Shown: positions 26,507 to 35,448 of the stretch, one piece after another
Layout: every line of letters begins with the position of its first letter
Position numbering within the stretch: the first letter of the stretch is position 1
Notes under the pieces: model-generated
The model's database searches: none
Told to the model about the DNA's origin: nothing
Seen by the model: the letters and a program-made list of their open reading frames with translations, nothing else
Assembly (NCBI GenBank): GCA_938002655.1
Contig: CALLAC010000001.1
Span: 248,001-312,000, forward strand
From: an uncultured Cytophagales bacterium
GTDB lineage: Bacteria > Bacteroidota > Bacteroidia > Cytophagales > Thermonemataceae
Direction of reading: 5' to 3'
Length of the DNA: 64,000 nt
Made by a program: the position numbers and the translations under genes

Positions 26507-27538
26507 ATGCGTAAAGATTACCTCACAGGTGAGGAAGATAAACTATCGCCTTCGGATAGAGAAATTGAGAAGGCTTTGCGTCCTTTGAGTTTTGAAGATT
26601 TTGCAGGGCAAGAAAAAATCGTTGAAAATTTACGTATTTTTGTGCTTGCCGCCAAACAGCGTGGAGAAGCCCTAGACCATGTTCTTTTGCACGGACCGCC
26701 CGGACTTGGGAAAACCACCCTTTCTAACATTATTGCCAATGAACTTGGTGTAGAAATGATGACTACCTCAGGTCCTGTTCTGGATAAGCCCAGCGACCTT
26801 GCAGGTTTGCTCACCAAGCTCAATACCAATGATGTGCTTTTCATAGATGAGATTCATCGCCTCAATCCTATTGTAGAAGAGTATTTGTATTCTGCAATGG
26901 AAGATTACAGAATTGATATAATGCTGGATTCGGGTCCTAATGCTCGCACTGTGCAAATAGGGCTCAACCCTTTTACGCTTATTGGAGCTACTACACGTTC
27001 AGGGCTCTTGACTGCCCCTTTACGAGCCCGTTTTGCTATCAATGCTCGTCTGCAATACTATGATGCTCAGTTGCTTACGCAAATTGTCAAGCGTTCTTGT
27101 AAGATTTTAGGGATAAAAATTGAGGAAGAAGCCGCTTACGAAATTGCTCGCCGTAGTAGGGGTACGCCTCGCATTGCCAATAATTTGCTACGCCGCATTC
27201 GTGATTTTGCCCAAGTAAAAGGCAATGGAAATATAGATTTAGCAATTGCCGATATTGCTTTGCAGGCTTTGGAAGTAGATAAAAACGGCTTGGACGAAAT
27301 GGATAACCGCATTCTGCAAACCATTATTCATAAATTCAAGGGCGGTCCCGTAGGAATTACTACGATTGCTACGGCTTGCGGCGAAGAAGCCGAAACCATT
27401 GAGGAAGTCTACGAGCCCTTTCTGATACAAGAAGGCTACATTAAAAGAACTTCAAGGGGCAGAGAAGCTACTGAAAAAGCCTATAAGCATTTGGGAATCA
27501 GTCAGTTTATAAAGAAAAATGACTTATTCAACGATTAA
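26507..27538 (+). CDS. ruvB: Holliday junction DNA helicase RuvB
   Basis: AAA+ motor of the RuvAB branch-migration complex. The 343-residue protein has Walker [10 protein letters not shown], Walker [11 protein letters not shown], sensor GATTRSG, the [11 protein letters not shown] arginine region and the C-terminal winged helix ([23 protein letters not shown]). ruvA and ruvC are not adjacent. It sits between siaC and an amino-acid permease with gaps of 9 and 11 bases, so its level may be tied to theirs. Confidence 0.97.
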   Translation: MRKDYLTGEEDKLSPSDREIEKALRPLSFEDFAGQEKIVENLRIFVLAAKQRGEALDHVLLHGPPGLGKTTLSNIIANELGVEMMTTSGPVLDKPSDLAGLLTKLNTNDVLFIDEIHRLNPIVEEYLYSAMEDYRIDIMLDSGPNARTVQIGLNPFTLIGATTRSGLLTAPLRARFAINARLQYYDAQLLTQIVKRSCKILGIKIEEEAAYEIARRSRGTPRIANNLLRRIRDFAQVKGNGNIDLAIADIALQALEVDKNGLDEMDNRILQTIIHKFKGGPVGITTIATACGEEAETIEEVYEPFLIQEGYIKRTSRGREATEKAYKHLGISQFIKKNDLFND

Positions 27539-27549
27539 AACCTCTCAAA

Positions 27550-28926
27550 ATGTCTTTTCGTAAAGAAATTCGCTTATTTGACGCTGTCATGCTTGTAGCA
27601 GGTACAATGATTGGCTCGGGCATTTTTATTGTGAGTGCAGACATTGCTCAAAAAACTCAATCTGTTTTGGGTTTGCTCTTGGTTTGGCTTATTACGGGGC
27701 TTATTACAATGGCAGGAGCCTTGAGCTATGGCGAACTTGCCGCTATGATGCCCCAAGCAGGCGGGCAATATGTATTTTTGCGTAAAACCTACCACTCGCT
27801 TATAGCTTTTTTGTATGGTTGGACGGTGCTTGCTGTTATCCAAACAGGTACAATTGCGGCGGTAGCTGTGGCTTTTGCCAATTTTACAGGAAATCTTTTA
27901 CCATTCATTAGCAAAAATAATAAAATTTTAGAAATCGGCAGTTTTAGCATCGCCACCAATCAGTTGCTTGCAATTGCTGTGATTTGGTTGCTGACTTTCA
28001 TCAATAGCAAAGGAGTAAAATACGGAACACTTATCCAAAACCTTTTTGGTAGTACGAAAATCATTGCTTTGGTTTTGCTTTTGCTCATTATTTTTGTTTG
28101 GGGTAGAAATGCGGAAGCTATTACCGATAATTTTGGAAAATATTGGGCTTTGCCCGAAAATATTTCTCTGAAAGATTATTTGCCGCTTTTTGCCGTAGCC
28201 ATGATTGGTTCGCTTTTTTCTAGTGATGCTTGGAATAATATCAGTTTTGCGGGTGATGAAATTGTGAATGCAGAAAAAACGATTCCACGCAGTTTAGTAA
28301 TAGGTACAGGGCTCGTAACACTCATTTATTTACTTACAAATATCGCCTATTTGATAGCCTTGCCATTTCCACAAATACAAAATAATGAATTAGTTGCTAC
28401 TGCCGCCGCTTCTCAGGTTTTGGGGAAGATTGGTTTGCTTTTGGTAAGTATTTTGATTATGATTTCTACTTTTGGCTCGGACAATGGTTGTATTCTTTCG
28501 GGGGCAAGGGTATATTATGCAATGGCAAAAGATGGGGTGTTTTTTTCAGCATTGGGCAAACTCAACAAAAATGATGTGCCTCAAAATGCCTTGCTAATAC
28601 AGGCAATATGGGCTTCGGTTTTGTGCCTTTCGGGGGCGTATAGCGATTTGCTAGGATACGTGATGTTTGCTGTAATGCTTTTTTACTTTCTGACTATCCT
28701 TGCTGTTTTTCTTTTGCGAAGAAAAGTGCCCGAAGCTTCTCGTCCTTACAAAGCTTTGGCGTATCCTTTTTTGCCTGCTTTGTACTTGGTCTTGATAGCC
28801 ATTATCAGTGTGATTTGGCTGATTTATGAGCCTTATACGCGTTATGGTTTTCTGATTGTTCTTTCGGGCTTGCCCGTGTATTTTTTTGCCAAAGAAAAAA
28901 ACAATGTCCATGCTCAGTATTCTTGA
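27550..28926 (+). CDS. APC-family amino acid permease
   Basis: Inner-membrane amino acid transporter with about twelve hydrophobic helices in 458 residues. The first helix carries the MIGSGIF substrate-binding motif, and ALSYGELAAMMPQAGGQYVFLR follows. It is closest in layout to the LAT-like branch of the superfamily. The substrate cannot be told from sequence alone. Its 3' end overlaps the hybrid kinase start by 23 bases. Confidence 0.9.
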   Translation: MSFRKEIRLFDAVMLVAGTMIGSGIFIVSADIAQKTQSVLGLLLVWLITGLITMAGALSYGELAAMMPQAGGQYVFLRKTYHSLIAFLYGWTVLAVIQTGTIAAVAVAFANFTGNLLPFISKNNKILEIGSFSIATNQLLAIAVIWLLTFINSKGVKYGTLIQNLFGSTKIIALVLLLLIIFVWGRNAEAITDNFGKYWALPENISLKDYLPLFAVAMIGSLFSSDAWNNISFAGDEIVNAEKTIPRSLVIGTGLVTLIYLLTNIAYLIALPFPQIQNNELVATAAASQVLGKIGLLLVSILIMISTFGSDNGCILSGARVYYAMAKDGVFFSALGKLNKNDVPQNALLIQAIWASVLCLSGAYSDLLGYVMFAVMLFYFLTILAVFLLRRKVPEASRPYKALAYPFLPALYLVLIAIISVIWLIYEPYTRYGFLIVLSGLPVYFFAKEKNNVHAQYS

Positions 28927-30805
28927 ATATAGAAAACTTTATCTTTCGGAACAAACGTTTTATCAGTTTCTGAAACTTGATGACAATTTGACAATCTTGG
29001 ATAGCTGTCAGAGTATTTTCGAAATGCCTATTGGAGAAAATCTGGTGACAATTTTCCCTTTTTTAGAAAGTATTAGCCAAGCCATACATACCGAGAAAAC
29101 AATTTTCTTGCCGCGTATAGATATTTCGGAAAAGGAAAATGAAAGTAAACTTTTTGATTTTTTACTATTTCGCGAAGAGCGTTTTCCAGACAGACCTATC
29201 GTGTGCATTATTAAAGATGTTGGGCGTAGTGAGAAAAATGTGCTAGAAATGGAGCAACTAGCTCGGCTGGCAATGCTTGAAAACGAGTACCTGAACCTGC
29301 AAAATAAAAACATGCAACTAGAAAATACGATTTTACAAATGCGTAATGAAGAATTACGTAAAAGCCGAGATTTGAAAAATCTTTTTTTCTCTAAAATTAG
29401 CCACGAATTACGCTCACCTGTAAATGGTATTTTAGGGCTTTCGCAGATTATTCTAGAGCAAGAAAACCCCACAGGCGAACTAAAAGAATACATTGAAAGT
29501 ATCTATACAGCTTCAAAGCATTTACGAACAATTTTAGATGATATTCTAGACCTTTCCAAATTGGAAAGTGGCTCTATTCGCTTGCATAAGCAACATTTTC
29601 AACTCAATACTATCTTTCAGCATCTACAACTCAATTTCTTGCAGATTTTAGAAAAAAAACAACTAAAATTACATTTCCATATAGACGAAGCCATCCCTCA
29701 TGTGCTTGTAGGTGATGAAGTGCGTCTGACGCAAATTTTTTACAACCTTATCAGCAATGCTATCAAATTTACCGAGAAGGGGCAAATTACCGTAAAAGCT
29801 AGATTAGAAAGTTTGCAAGAAAACCAATGCAAACTTAAATTTGAAGTTACCGATACGGGCATAGGAATGAGCGAAGAAGAAACCAAACGCATTTTTGACC
29901 CATACGAGCAAGTGGGCAATCTTTCTTATCAAGAATTGGGTGGAACAGGCTTGGGGCTCTCGGTAGTAAAGCAACTTGTAGAAATTTTCGGTGGGAACAT
30001 TCAAGTGAGCAGTCAGAAAAATGTAGGAACAAGTTTTGTGTTTAGTATTCCATTTGAGTTTCTGCCCAAGCAAAAACTTTCTGAAACATATCAAAAATAT
30101 CAATTCTTTGCACTGAAAGCTCTTTTAGTTGATGATTCAGCGATAAGCAGGCTTTATGCCCAAAAATTGCTCAAACAATTAGGCTTTCAAGTAGATGTGT
30201 GTGGCGAAAGCCTAAAAGCTCTTGAAATGCTCAAAAATCAATACTATGATTTACTCATTACCGATTTGCAAATGCCTGATTTGCAAGGTGATGAAATGGT
30301 GAAAATATTTGAAGAAAGTAATACTCACAAGCAAAAAACAGCTATTCTTTTTGCTACGGGCAGTTTAGGTCTCCGAAAAGCTCCTTATCCTGTTTTATTG
30401 AAACCCTTTTCGCAAGAGCAACTGCTATCTATGCTTGAGCAAGTAATACCCCCTGAAAAGCAGACTTTATGCAGTATGAACTACTTGCAAAAAATTACTG
30501 ATGGGAAAAAAGATTTTCTGCAAGAGATGCTTCGCTCTCTGATGATAAGTATTCCCGAAGATATTGAAACAATAGGCAAATTTTTGGCTCAAAAAGATTT
30601 GCAAAACCTTCATAAAGCAATTCATAAAGTAAAGCCTTCTACTAGGCTTATTGGTAGCGAAGTGCTTTCGCGTATAGCTTCTGAAATGGAAAAAATGACA
30701 ACTTATAACCCAACTGACTGGGAAAAGCTACAAAAATATTACGAAGTTATGCAAAATTTAGTAACTTCGTGTAGCGATTCTATGAAAAAATTGCTTGAAA
30801 TTTGA
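28904..30805 (+). CDS. Hybrid histidine kinase: HisKA-HATPase-receiver-HPt
   Basis: Cytoplasmic phosphorelay protein with no membrane helix in 633 residues. An N-terminal region (1-110) of unrecognised fold and a coiled coil (112-158) precede HisKA, with the phospho-His H167 in KISHELRSPVNG. The ATPase domain shows NLISNAIKFTEKG, DTGIGMSEEE and GGTGLGLSVV. A receiver follows (about 405-520, acidic LLVDDS and LLITDLQMPD with the phospho-Asp). A C-terminal HPt module carries HKVKPSTRLIG. The ATG at 28904 overlaps the permease by 23 bases. No DNA-binding output regulator is nearby. Confidence 0.92.
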   Translation: MSMLSILEYRKLYLSEQTFYQFLKLDDNLTILDSCQSIFEMPIGENLVTIFPFLESISQAIHTEKTIFLPRIDISEKENESKLFDFLLFREERFPDRPIVCIIKDVGRSEKNVLEMEQLARLAMLENEYLNLQNKNMQLENTILQMRNEELRKSRDLKNLFFSKISHELRSPVNGILGLSQIILEQENPTGELKEYIESIYTASKHLRTILDDILDLSKLESGSIRLHKQHFQLNTIFQHLQLNFLQILEKKQLKLHFHIDEAIPHVLVGDEVRLTQIFYNLISNAIKFTEKGQITVKARLESLQENQCKLKFEVTDTGIGMSEEETKRIFDPYEQVGNLSYQELGGTGLGLSVVKQLVEIFGGNIQVSSQKNVGTSFVFSIPFEFLPKQKLSETYQKYQFFALKALLVDDSAISRLYAQKLLKQLGFQVDVCGESLKALEMLKNQYYDLLITDLQMPDLQGDEMVKIFEESNTHKQKTAILFATGSLGLRKAPYPVLLKPFSQEQLLSMLEQVIPPEKQTLCSMNYLQKITDGKKDFLQEMLRSLMISIPEDIETIGKFLAQKDLQNLHKAIHKVKPSTRLIGSEVLSRIASEMEKMTTYNPTDWEKLQKYYEVMQNLVTSCSDSMKKLLEI

Positions 30806-32334
30806 AACAAAAGTTTTATTTGCTTTTTTTTATTCTGTCTATCAATCTTTACTCTTTTTCTACAAAAGGGCAAGCTACTTTTTTTTCGCAATATTACGAG
30901 CCCAGCCCTTTACTGCAAAACCCTGCTTGGGCGGCGGCAAGGCAAGAAGTATGGGCTTTGCTCAATTTTCGTCGCCAACAGGTGGGCGTAGGGCAAGGGA
31001 TCAACACTACGGCTTTTCAGTTTATTTTTCCATTGATTGATAATGCTAACTATCAAGTAGGTGGCTTTGGATTGCTGGCTCTCAATGAAAGAGCAGGTAA
31101 AGGTGGGCTTCTGCAAACCAATGCTATCTTAGTAAATTTGGCATATCGTGTGAGTTTTAGTGATTATGAGCACTTGGCTTTCAGCTTGCAGGGAGGCTAC
31201 TTTTTTCGCAGGCTCAATGCGGGCTTACTCACCACTGAAAGCCAATATACTCTCAATGGATTTGATGCTTCATTGCCCCTCAACGAACCTTTGGCAGATT
31301 TTCGTTCCGATTTCCCTGCTGTCAATGCTGGGCTTTTGTGGTATGGCGAAGACGAAGAAAAATTGCTCTACTACATAGGCGTGGCAGGCTACACACTCAA
31401 TCGTCCTAATACTACTTGGTTTGCCGAAGTAAGCCGTATCCCTTTGCTTTGGAATGTTACAGGAGAGTTTTTTCTTGCAGAAAAAGATAATTGGACTTTC
31501 CATCCTACGCTACGTTATTGGGAACAAAGCATCAGGCGGCAGGCTCAGCTCGGAGCTTTGGCTCGCTACCATGCCAAAGAGCGTAACAAGACTAAATATC
31601 GTTTGGGAGCAGGCATGTGGTACAATACCAACAAAGCCTTAGTAGCCAGTTTTGATTTCTGGCAAAAAAACTACCAGTTTTCATTCAGTTATGATTTTGC
31701 TTTTGGAAATAGAAATATAGCAGGGCAAACTTTAAGTGCCTTTGAAATAAGCCTATTGTGGCGAAACCCTTTTGAAAGAAATAAAAAGCTAAAAAAACAA
31801 AAGCAAAAAACAGAAAAACAAGATATGGGCAATCCAATGCTTACGCAAACAGATAAATCTGCTATCGAAAATTTCCAAGATACACTCAACAAAAGCACTC
31901 AAATAGCCTTAGATACTACTCAAAAAATGATTAAACAAGCCGGTGAAGCGAACCGAGTGGAGCAAAAAGGAAGTTTGAAAGTGATCGTGCGTGAGCCAAT
32001 AGAAATTTCTGCCCAAAAATCCAAGTTGAAACTCTTGCCAATAGAAAAACAAATGCTTAAGCCTGTTTTCCCTGATAAAGATGGCTTTCTCGAATTAGAT
32101 AAAGCTAAAATTTATCAGATAGCTCAAATTTTAGAAAAAAATGAAGACCTGAAAATTAAGATTGTTATTTTTGCCGATAAAGATTATACCGAAACTGAAT
32201 TTTTGAAAATACAAGCTGACGATTTGAAAGAAAAACTTATTCTGCAGGGAATTACTCCCCAGCGTATTATCCGACAAAATGTAGTACGGAAAAATGAAAA
32301 AAATCGTTTGGAATGGGTACTTTTGCAAAAGTAA
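30802..32334 (+). CDS. PorP/SprF-like outer-membrane protein with OmpA-like tail
   Basis: Outer-membrane beta-barrel related to the T9SS/gliding PorP-SprF family. The 510-residue precursor has a signal peptide (about 1-24) and the family start ATFFSQYYEPSPLLQNPAW. A barrel runs to about 320, then a Lys/Gln linker (about 325-400) and a C-terminal OmpA-like fold (about 405-510). In that fold the peptidoglycan-binding residues are not conserved (QADDL where an N-x-x-L-S-x-x-R-A pattern is expected). It starts with a TTG at 30802 overlapping the kinase stop (TTGA); no ATG gives the signal peptide. Confidence 0.83.
   Translation: MKQKFYLLFFILSINLYSFSTKGQATFFSQYYEPSPLLQNPAWAAARQEVWALLNFRRQQVGVGQGINTTAFQFIFPLIDNANYQVGGFGLLALNERAGKGGLLQTNAILVNLAYRVSFSDYEHLAFSLQGGYFFRRLNAGLLTTESQYTLNGFDASLPLNEPLADFRSDFPAVNAGLLWYGEDEEKLLYYIGVAGYTLNRPNTTWFAEVSRIPLLWNVTGEFFLAEKDNWTFHPTLRYWEQSIRRQAQLGALARYHAKERNKTKYRLGAGMWYNTNKALVASFDFWQKNYQFSFSYDFAFGNRNIAGQTLSAFEISLLWRNPFERNKKLKKQKQKTEKQDMGNPMLTQTDKSAIENFQDTLNKSTQIALDTTQKMIKQAGEANRVEQKGSLKVIVREPIEISAQKSKLKLLPIEKQMLKPVFPDKDGFLELDKAKIYQIAQILEKNEDLKIKIVIFADKDYTETEFLKIQADDLKEKLILQGITPQRIIRQNVVRKNEKNRLEWVLLQK
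32318..32325 (+). promoter_or_regulatory. TACTTTTG -7 box upstream of mutA
   Basis: Exact TAnnTTTG match inside the last codons of the upstream gene, 36 bases before the mutA ATG at 32361. No matching -33 element at the right spacing. Confidence 0.35.
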
Positions 32335-32360
32335 GCAAATTTAATCTAAATGTAATTATT

Positions 32361-33485
32361 ATGCTTTTTTCTGAATTTCAATCTGTTTCGCCGCAAGAAT
32401 GGCTTTTGCAAATAGAAAAAGACCTTAAAGGTAAGCCATTAGAAGAAATTTTAGCTAAAAACTATGAAAATATTCCAATAAAACCTTTTTTTACGCAGAA
32501 AGATATCAATGAGCCGTTTTCAAAAGCACTTGCTCAAAGCCTACTGCGAGATAAAACATGCACCTTACCTGTGGGGGCGATAGGTAAAGCAGGAGAATAT
32601 ATGGGCGATTGGCTCAATAATGGTAAAAACTGGGACGAAACAGCTTTTGAAAACTTCTTGAAAAGTGCATTACAAGATGATTGCATAACTATTCATGCGG
32701 CTTTTTTACACAATGCAGGGGCAAATGCTATTCAGGAAGTTGCTACGATACTAGCTATTTTGCATGTGTATTTACAAAAATTGCAGTCAAGAAATCTTGA
32801 CCTTGAAGGATTTGTAAAAAAATTGCGGATAGTAGTTGCTGTGGGTAGCAATTTTTTTATGGAAATCGCTAAGCTACAAGTTATTCCTTTTCTGGCAAAT
32901 CGTTTGCTTGTACAATATTTGGGCAGGGAAAGCAAAATTTATCCATATCTGATAGGAGTAAATGCCTGTATCAATAAGTCAGCTCGTGATGCTTACAACA
33001 ACATCATCAGAAGCACTTTGGAGGTAATGGCGGCTCGTTTGGCAAGAGCAGACGAAGTCTCTGCTATTCCTTACGATTATTTTCTAGCAGGTGCAGAAAA
33101 TAGCGAAAGCCAGTATATTGCCGCTTGTATAGATAGAATTTTGCACTACGAAAGTAAAATTGATTTTGTAAAAAATGCTACACAAGGTACTTATTTTATA
33201 GAATATTTAGCCTATGAAATTGCTCGTAGAAGCTGGGAGTTGCTACAAGAAATGGAAAAAGCAGGAGGATTGCTTGCCTATGAGCAGAAAGGGCTATTAA
33301 GTAAGCAAATTCAGGAAATAGCAAAACAACGAATTATAGATTTTCAGCAGAAAAAAAGCGTACTTATTGGCGTAAATAAATATCCCAATCCCAAAGACGA
33401 ACAGCTGAAAATTGAAGGTAAAAATTTGGATAGCTTTTTTGAAGGTAGAGCTATTCGAGAATTTCGTTTAGAGGAGTTTTTGTAA
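32361..33485 (+). CDS. mutA: Methylmalonyl-CoA mutase small (beta) subunit, short form
   Basis: Non-catalytic partner of the B12-dependent mutase that converts (R)-methylmalonyl-CoA and succinyl-CoA. The 374-residue protein aligns by eye with MutA. It has EWLLQIEKDLKG near the N-terminus, the EIAKLQ helix in the barrel, the NIIRSTLEVMAARLARADEV region and [18 protein letters not shown]. It is shorter than typical small subunits and has no cobalamin-binding domain. No mutB follows; the next gene is on the opposite strand. Assignment to the family is firm, but whether it still pairs with a distant large subunit is open. Confidence 0.8.
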   Translation: MLFSEFQSVSPQEWLLQIEKDLKGKPLEEILAKNYENIPIKPFFTQKDINEPFSKALAQSLLRDKTCTLPVGAIGKAGEYMGDWLNNGKNWDETAFENFLKSALQDDCITIHAAFLHNAGANAIQEVATILAILHVYLQKLQSRNLDLEGFVKKLRIVVAVGSNFFMEIAKLQVIPFLANRLLVQYLGRESKIYPYLIGVNACINKSARDAYNNIIRSTLEVMAARLARADEVSAIPYDYFLAGAENSESQYIAACIDRILHYESKIDFVKNATQGTYFIEYLAYEIARRSWELLQEMEKAGGLLAYEQKGLLSKQIQEIAKQRIIDFQQKKSVLIGVNKYPNPKDEQLKIEGKNLDSFFEGRAIREFRLEEFL

Positions 33486-33488
33486 AAT

Positions 33489-34583
33489 CTATTGTATAAC
33501 TTCACTCAATTTCTGCCAAATTTGGTTTTGAATATCAAAAGAAACTAAAGTAGCAGTAGTTCCTCCGGTGCCCATACGTACTACAATAAGGTTTTGGCTG
33601 GGGATAATGTCCAGAATTTGTCCATTTTTTCCGATAGCCGCATACATATCGACGGGGGCATACGGACAGATGCTACCACTAAAAACGAGTTGCGACTGTG
33701 GTATCATAAACGAATTTTTGCCATTGAGCCACCACAAATAGCCATAGCTTTGATTAAGATTTTGAGAAGTGTTTATCATTGCTTCGATGTAATTGGCATC
33801 GTTTAGAATAATTTGGTTTTGCCACTTTCCTTTGGCTAATATCAGTATCCCAAAACGAGCCATTGCTCGAGCCGTGCTGTAATAGATATTATTGAAATTT
33901 TGCCCTATCCAAGAGCCGTCCATACCAATTTTATCACGAATACGACTTGCAAAATAGTTGTTGAAAGTTTGTCCTGTGGCATTTTCTACTACTTTGCTCA
34001 AAAGGGTATAAGGGGCGTTGTGATACGCCCAGCGAGAACCTGCATTAGCTTTGAAAATTAAGCAATTCGGAGTAGTACAATCTGGATTGCTTACGGCATC
34101 ATCAAGCCCGGAGGTCATTGTAAGTTGGTGGCGAATAGTAATTTGACTTTCTTGGGCGGCGGAGAGGCTTGTCCAGCCTATACCTAAAAAATCAGATGTT
34201 TTCTGATTGATATTCAAGAAATTTTCTTCTTGAGCTTTGCCTACAAGCGTAGCGGTAAGGGTTTTCCCTGCCGATGCCCAATACCAAAGGCTATTCTGTG
34301 TGAAGTTTTGTCCGAAAAGGTCGGTATGGTAGTATTTTTCTAAAACAATCCGCCCATTTTTCAAGATGATAAAGGCTCTTGTGCCATTTTGTTGGAGTGT
34401 ATTTTCCAAATCGGCAATTTTGGCAGTATTCCAGCCGAGGTCTTTGGGCTTTATCTGCTCCCATTCGGCACTTTGTAGAGGAGGAAAGTATAAATCGGTA
34501 GGAATAGAAGGTTTTACTTCTTTTTTCTTACAAGCCAAAGTAGTAACTGCAAGTAAGAGTAAAAGTGTTTTTTTCATAGACAT
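33489..34583 (-). CDS. Serine hydrolase lipoprotein, beta-lactamase/DD-peptidase fold
   Basis: Periplasmic or outer-membrane lipoprotein of the class C beta-lactamase superfamily, 364 residues. The lipobox LLAVTTLAC ends at a Cys near residue 18. The catalytic SAGK tetrad (S-x-x-K) and YHNAPY (Y-x-N) are visible. The third motif (usually K/H-x-G) lies near GTGGTT and is unclear. Substrates in this family range from peptides to esters, so resistance is not implied. It closes a minus-strand set with a TonB gene. Confidence 0.88.
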   Translation of the reverse strand: MSMKKTLLLLLAVTTLACKKKEVKPSIPTDLYFPPLQSAEWEQIKPKDLGWNTAKIADLENTLQQNGTRAFIILKNGRIVLEKYYHTDLFGQNFTQNSLWYWASAGKTLTATLVGKAQEENFLNINQKTSDFLGIGWTSLSAAQESQITIRHQLTMTSGLDDAVSNPDCTTPNCLIFKANAGSRWAYHNAPYTLLSKVVENATGQTFNNYFASRIRDKIGMDGSWIGQNFNNIYYSTARAMARFGILILAKGKWQNQIILNDANYIEAMINTSQNLNQSYGYLWWLNGKNSFMIPQSQLVFSGSICPYAPVDMYAAIGKNGQILDIIPSQNLIVVRMGTGGTTATLVSFDIQNQIWQKLSEVIQ

Positions 34584-34642
34584 TTTTTTGAATTTTAGAC
34601 AAAAAACAAAACATAAAGTTTAACAAAGAGTCACTTATTTTT

Positions 34643-35416
34643 TTAATTTTTGGGTAATTCAAAAGGGATTTTGAGCATTATTTTTTTGCGTTGAGCTTTG
34701 CCGTTGGCATCTAGTATTATGAAGCGGGGGGCATTGGCAATAAGCCTACGAACTTCTTCATTAAAATATTCTTCACAACTAAAATTAGCACGTTCTTTAT
34801 CTATTTCCATTTTACCATTTTCATCAATAATTACTGCTACAAAAACATTACATTCTTTCCGTTCTTGCAAACCTTGCGGCGGATAGCGTAAATTTTTCTT
34901 TACATAAACACTCCACATATCGGGTGAGTAGATTTGTGCAGGTTCGTTGGGTTGGTTTTCGGTAGAAGTAGGATTTTGGGTACTATCTTTATTGGGTTTA
35001 TTTTCCTTTTGCGTTGTAATATCGTTATTTTGTACAGGTTTATTTTGTGTGCTTTTCTCCACAATGCTGATTTCTCGGTTTATTTCGGTGTTATTTTCGG
35101 TGTTTTTTTGAGGATTATCTTCACTTTTGGGTGGAGGAGGTGCTTGTGGAAGCAATAAGATAGGAGTTTCATCAAAGTTGATATCCTCTAATTCAACCTC
35201 TTGCACTTGTAGCATAACCTCTTGCTTTGCGGATTTTTCTGTGGTTTTGGGTTGTTTTTTAGAGAAAAATTTTACATCAAGAGCTAAAAGTAAAATAATG
35301 GGCAAATTGGCTAAAAAGCCAATAGCAAGGGCTTTATGATAATTTTTGCGTAAGCGATATGCTCCATAGTATTTGTTCCGATTTTCAAAGATAATTTCTG
35401 TAAGGTCAAATAGCAT
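34643..35416 (-). CDS. TonB-family energy transducer
   Basis: Links the proton motive force to outer-membrane TonB-dependent transporters. The 257-residue protein begins with the Bacteroidota signature NRNKYYGAYRLRKNYH and has one membrane helix (about 30-48). A proline/asparagine-rich periplasmic spacer (about 70-165) leads to the C-terminal TonB fold (about 170-255, with VYVKKNLRYPP and VFVAVIIDENG). exbB/exbD are not adjacent. It is preceded by a DUF2279 gene at 32 bases, and a TATTTTTG box overlaps that gene's stop. Confidence 0.92.
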   Translation of the reverse strand: MLFDLTEIIFENRNKYYGAYRLRKNYHKALAIGFLANLPIILLLALDVKFFSKKQPKTTEKSAKQEVMLQVQEVELEDINFDETPILLLPQAPPPPKSEDNPQKNTENNTEINREISIVEKSTQNKPVQNNDITTQKENKPNKDSTQNPTSTENQPNEPAQIYSPDMWSVYVKKNLRYPPQGLQERKECNVFVAVIIDENGKMEIDKERANFSCEEYFNEEVRRLIANAPRFIILDANGKAQRKKIMLKIPFELPKN

Positions 35417-35448
35417 AGCTTTTGAACTTTGAGTTTGCTAGTTTTCTA

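Noticed and set aside
33489-34583. Antibiotic-resistance beta-lactamase
   Set aside because: The SxxK and YxN motifs fit the wide serine-hydrolase family, and the lipoprotein signal and unclear third motif do not support a resistance enzyme.
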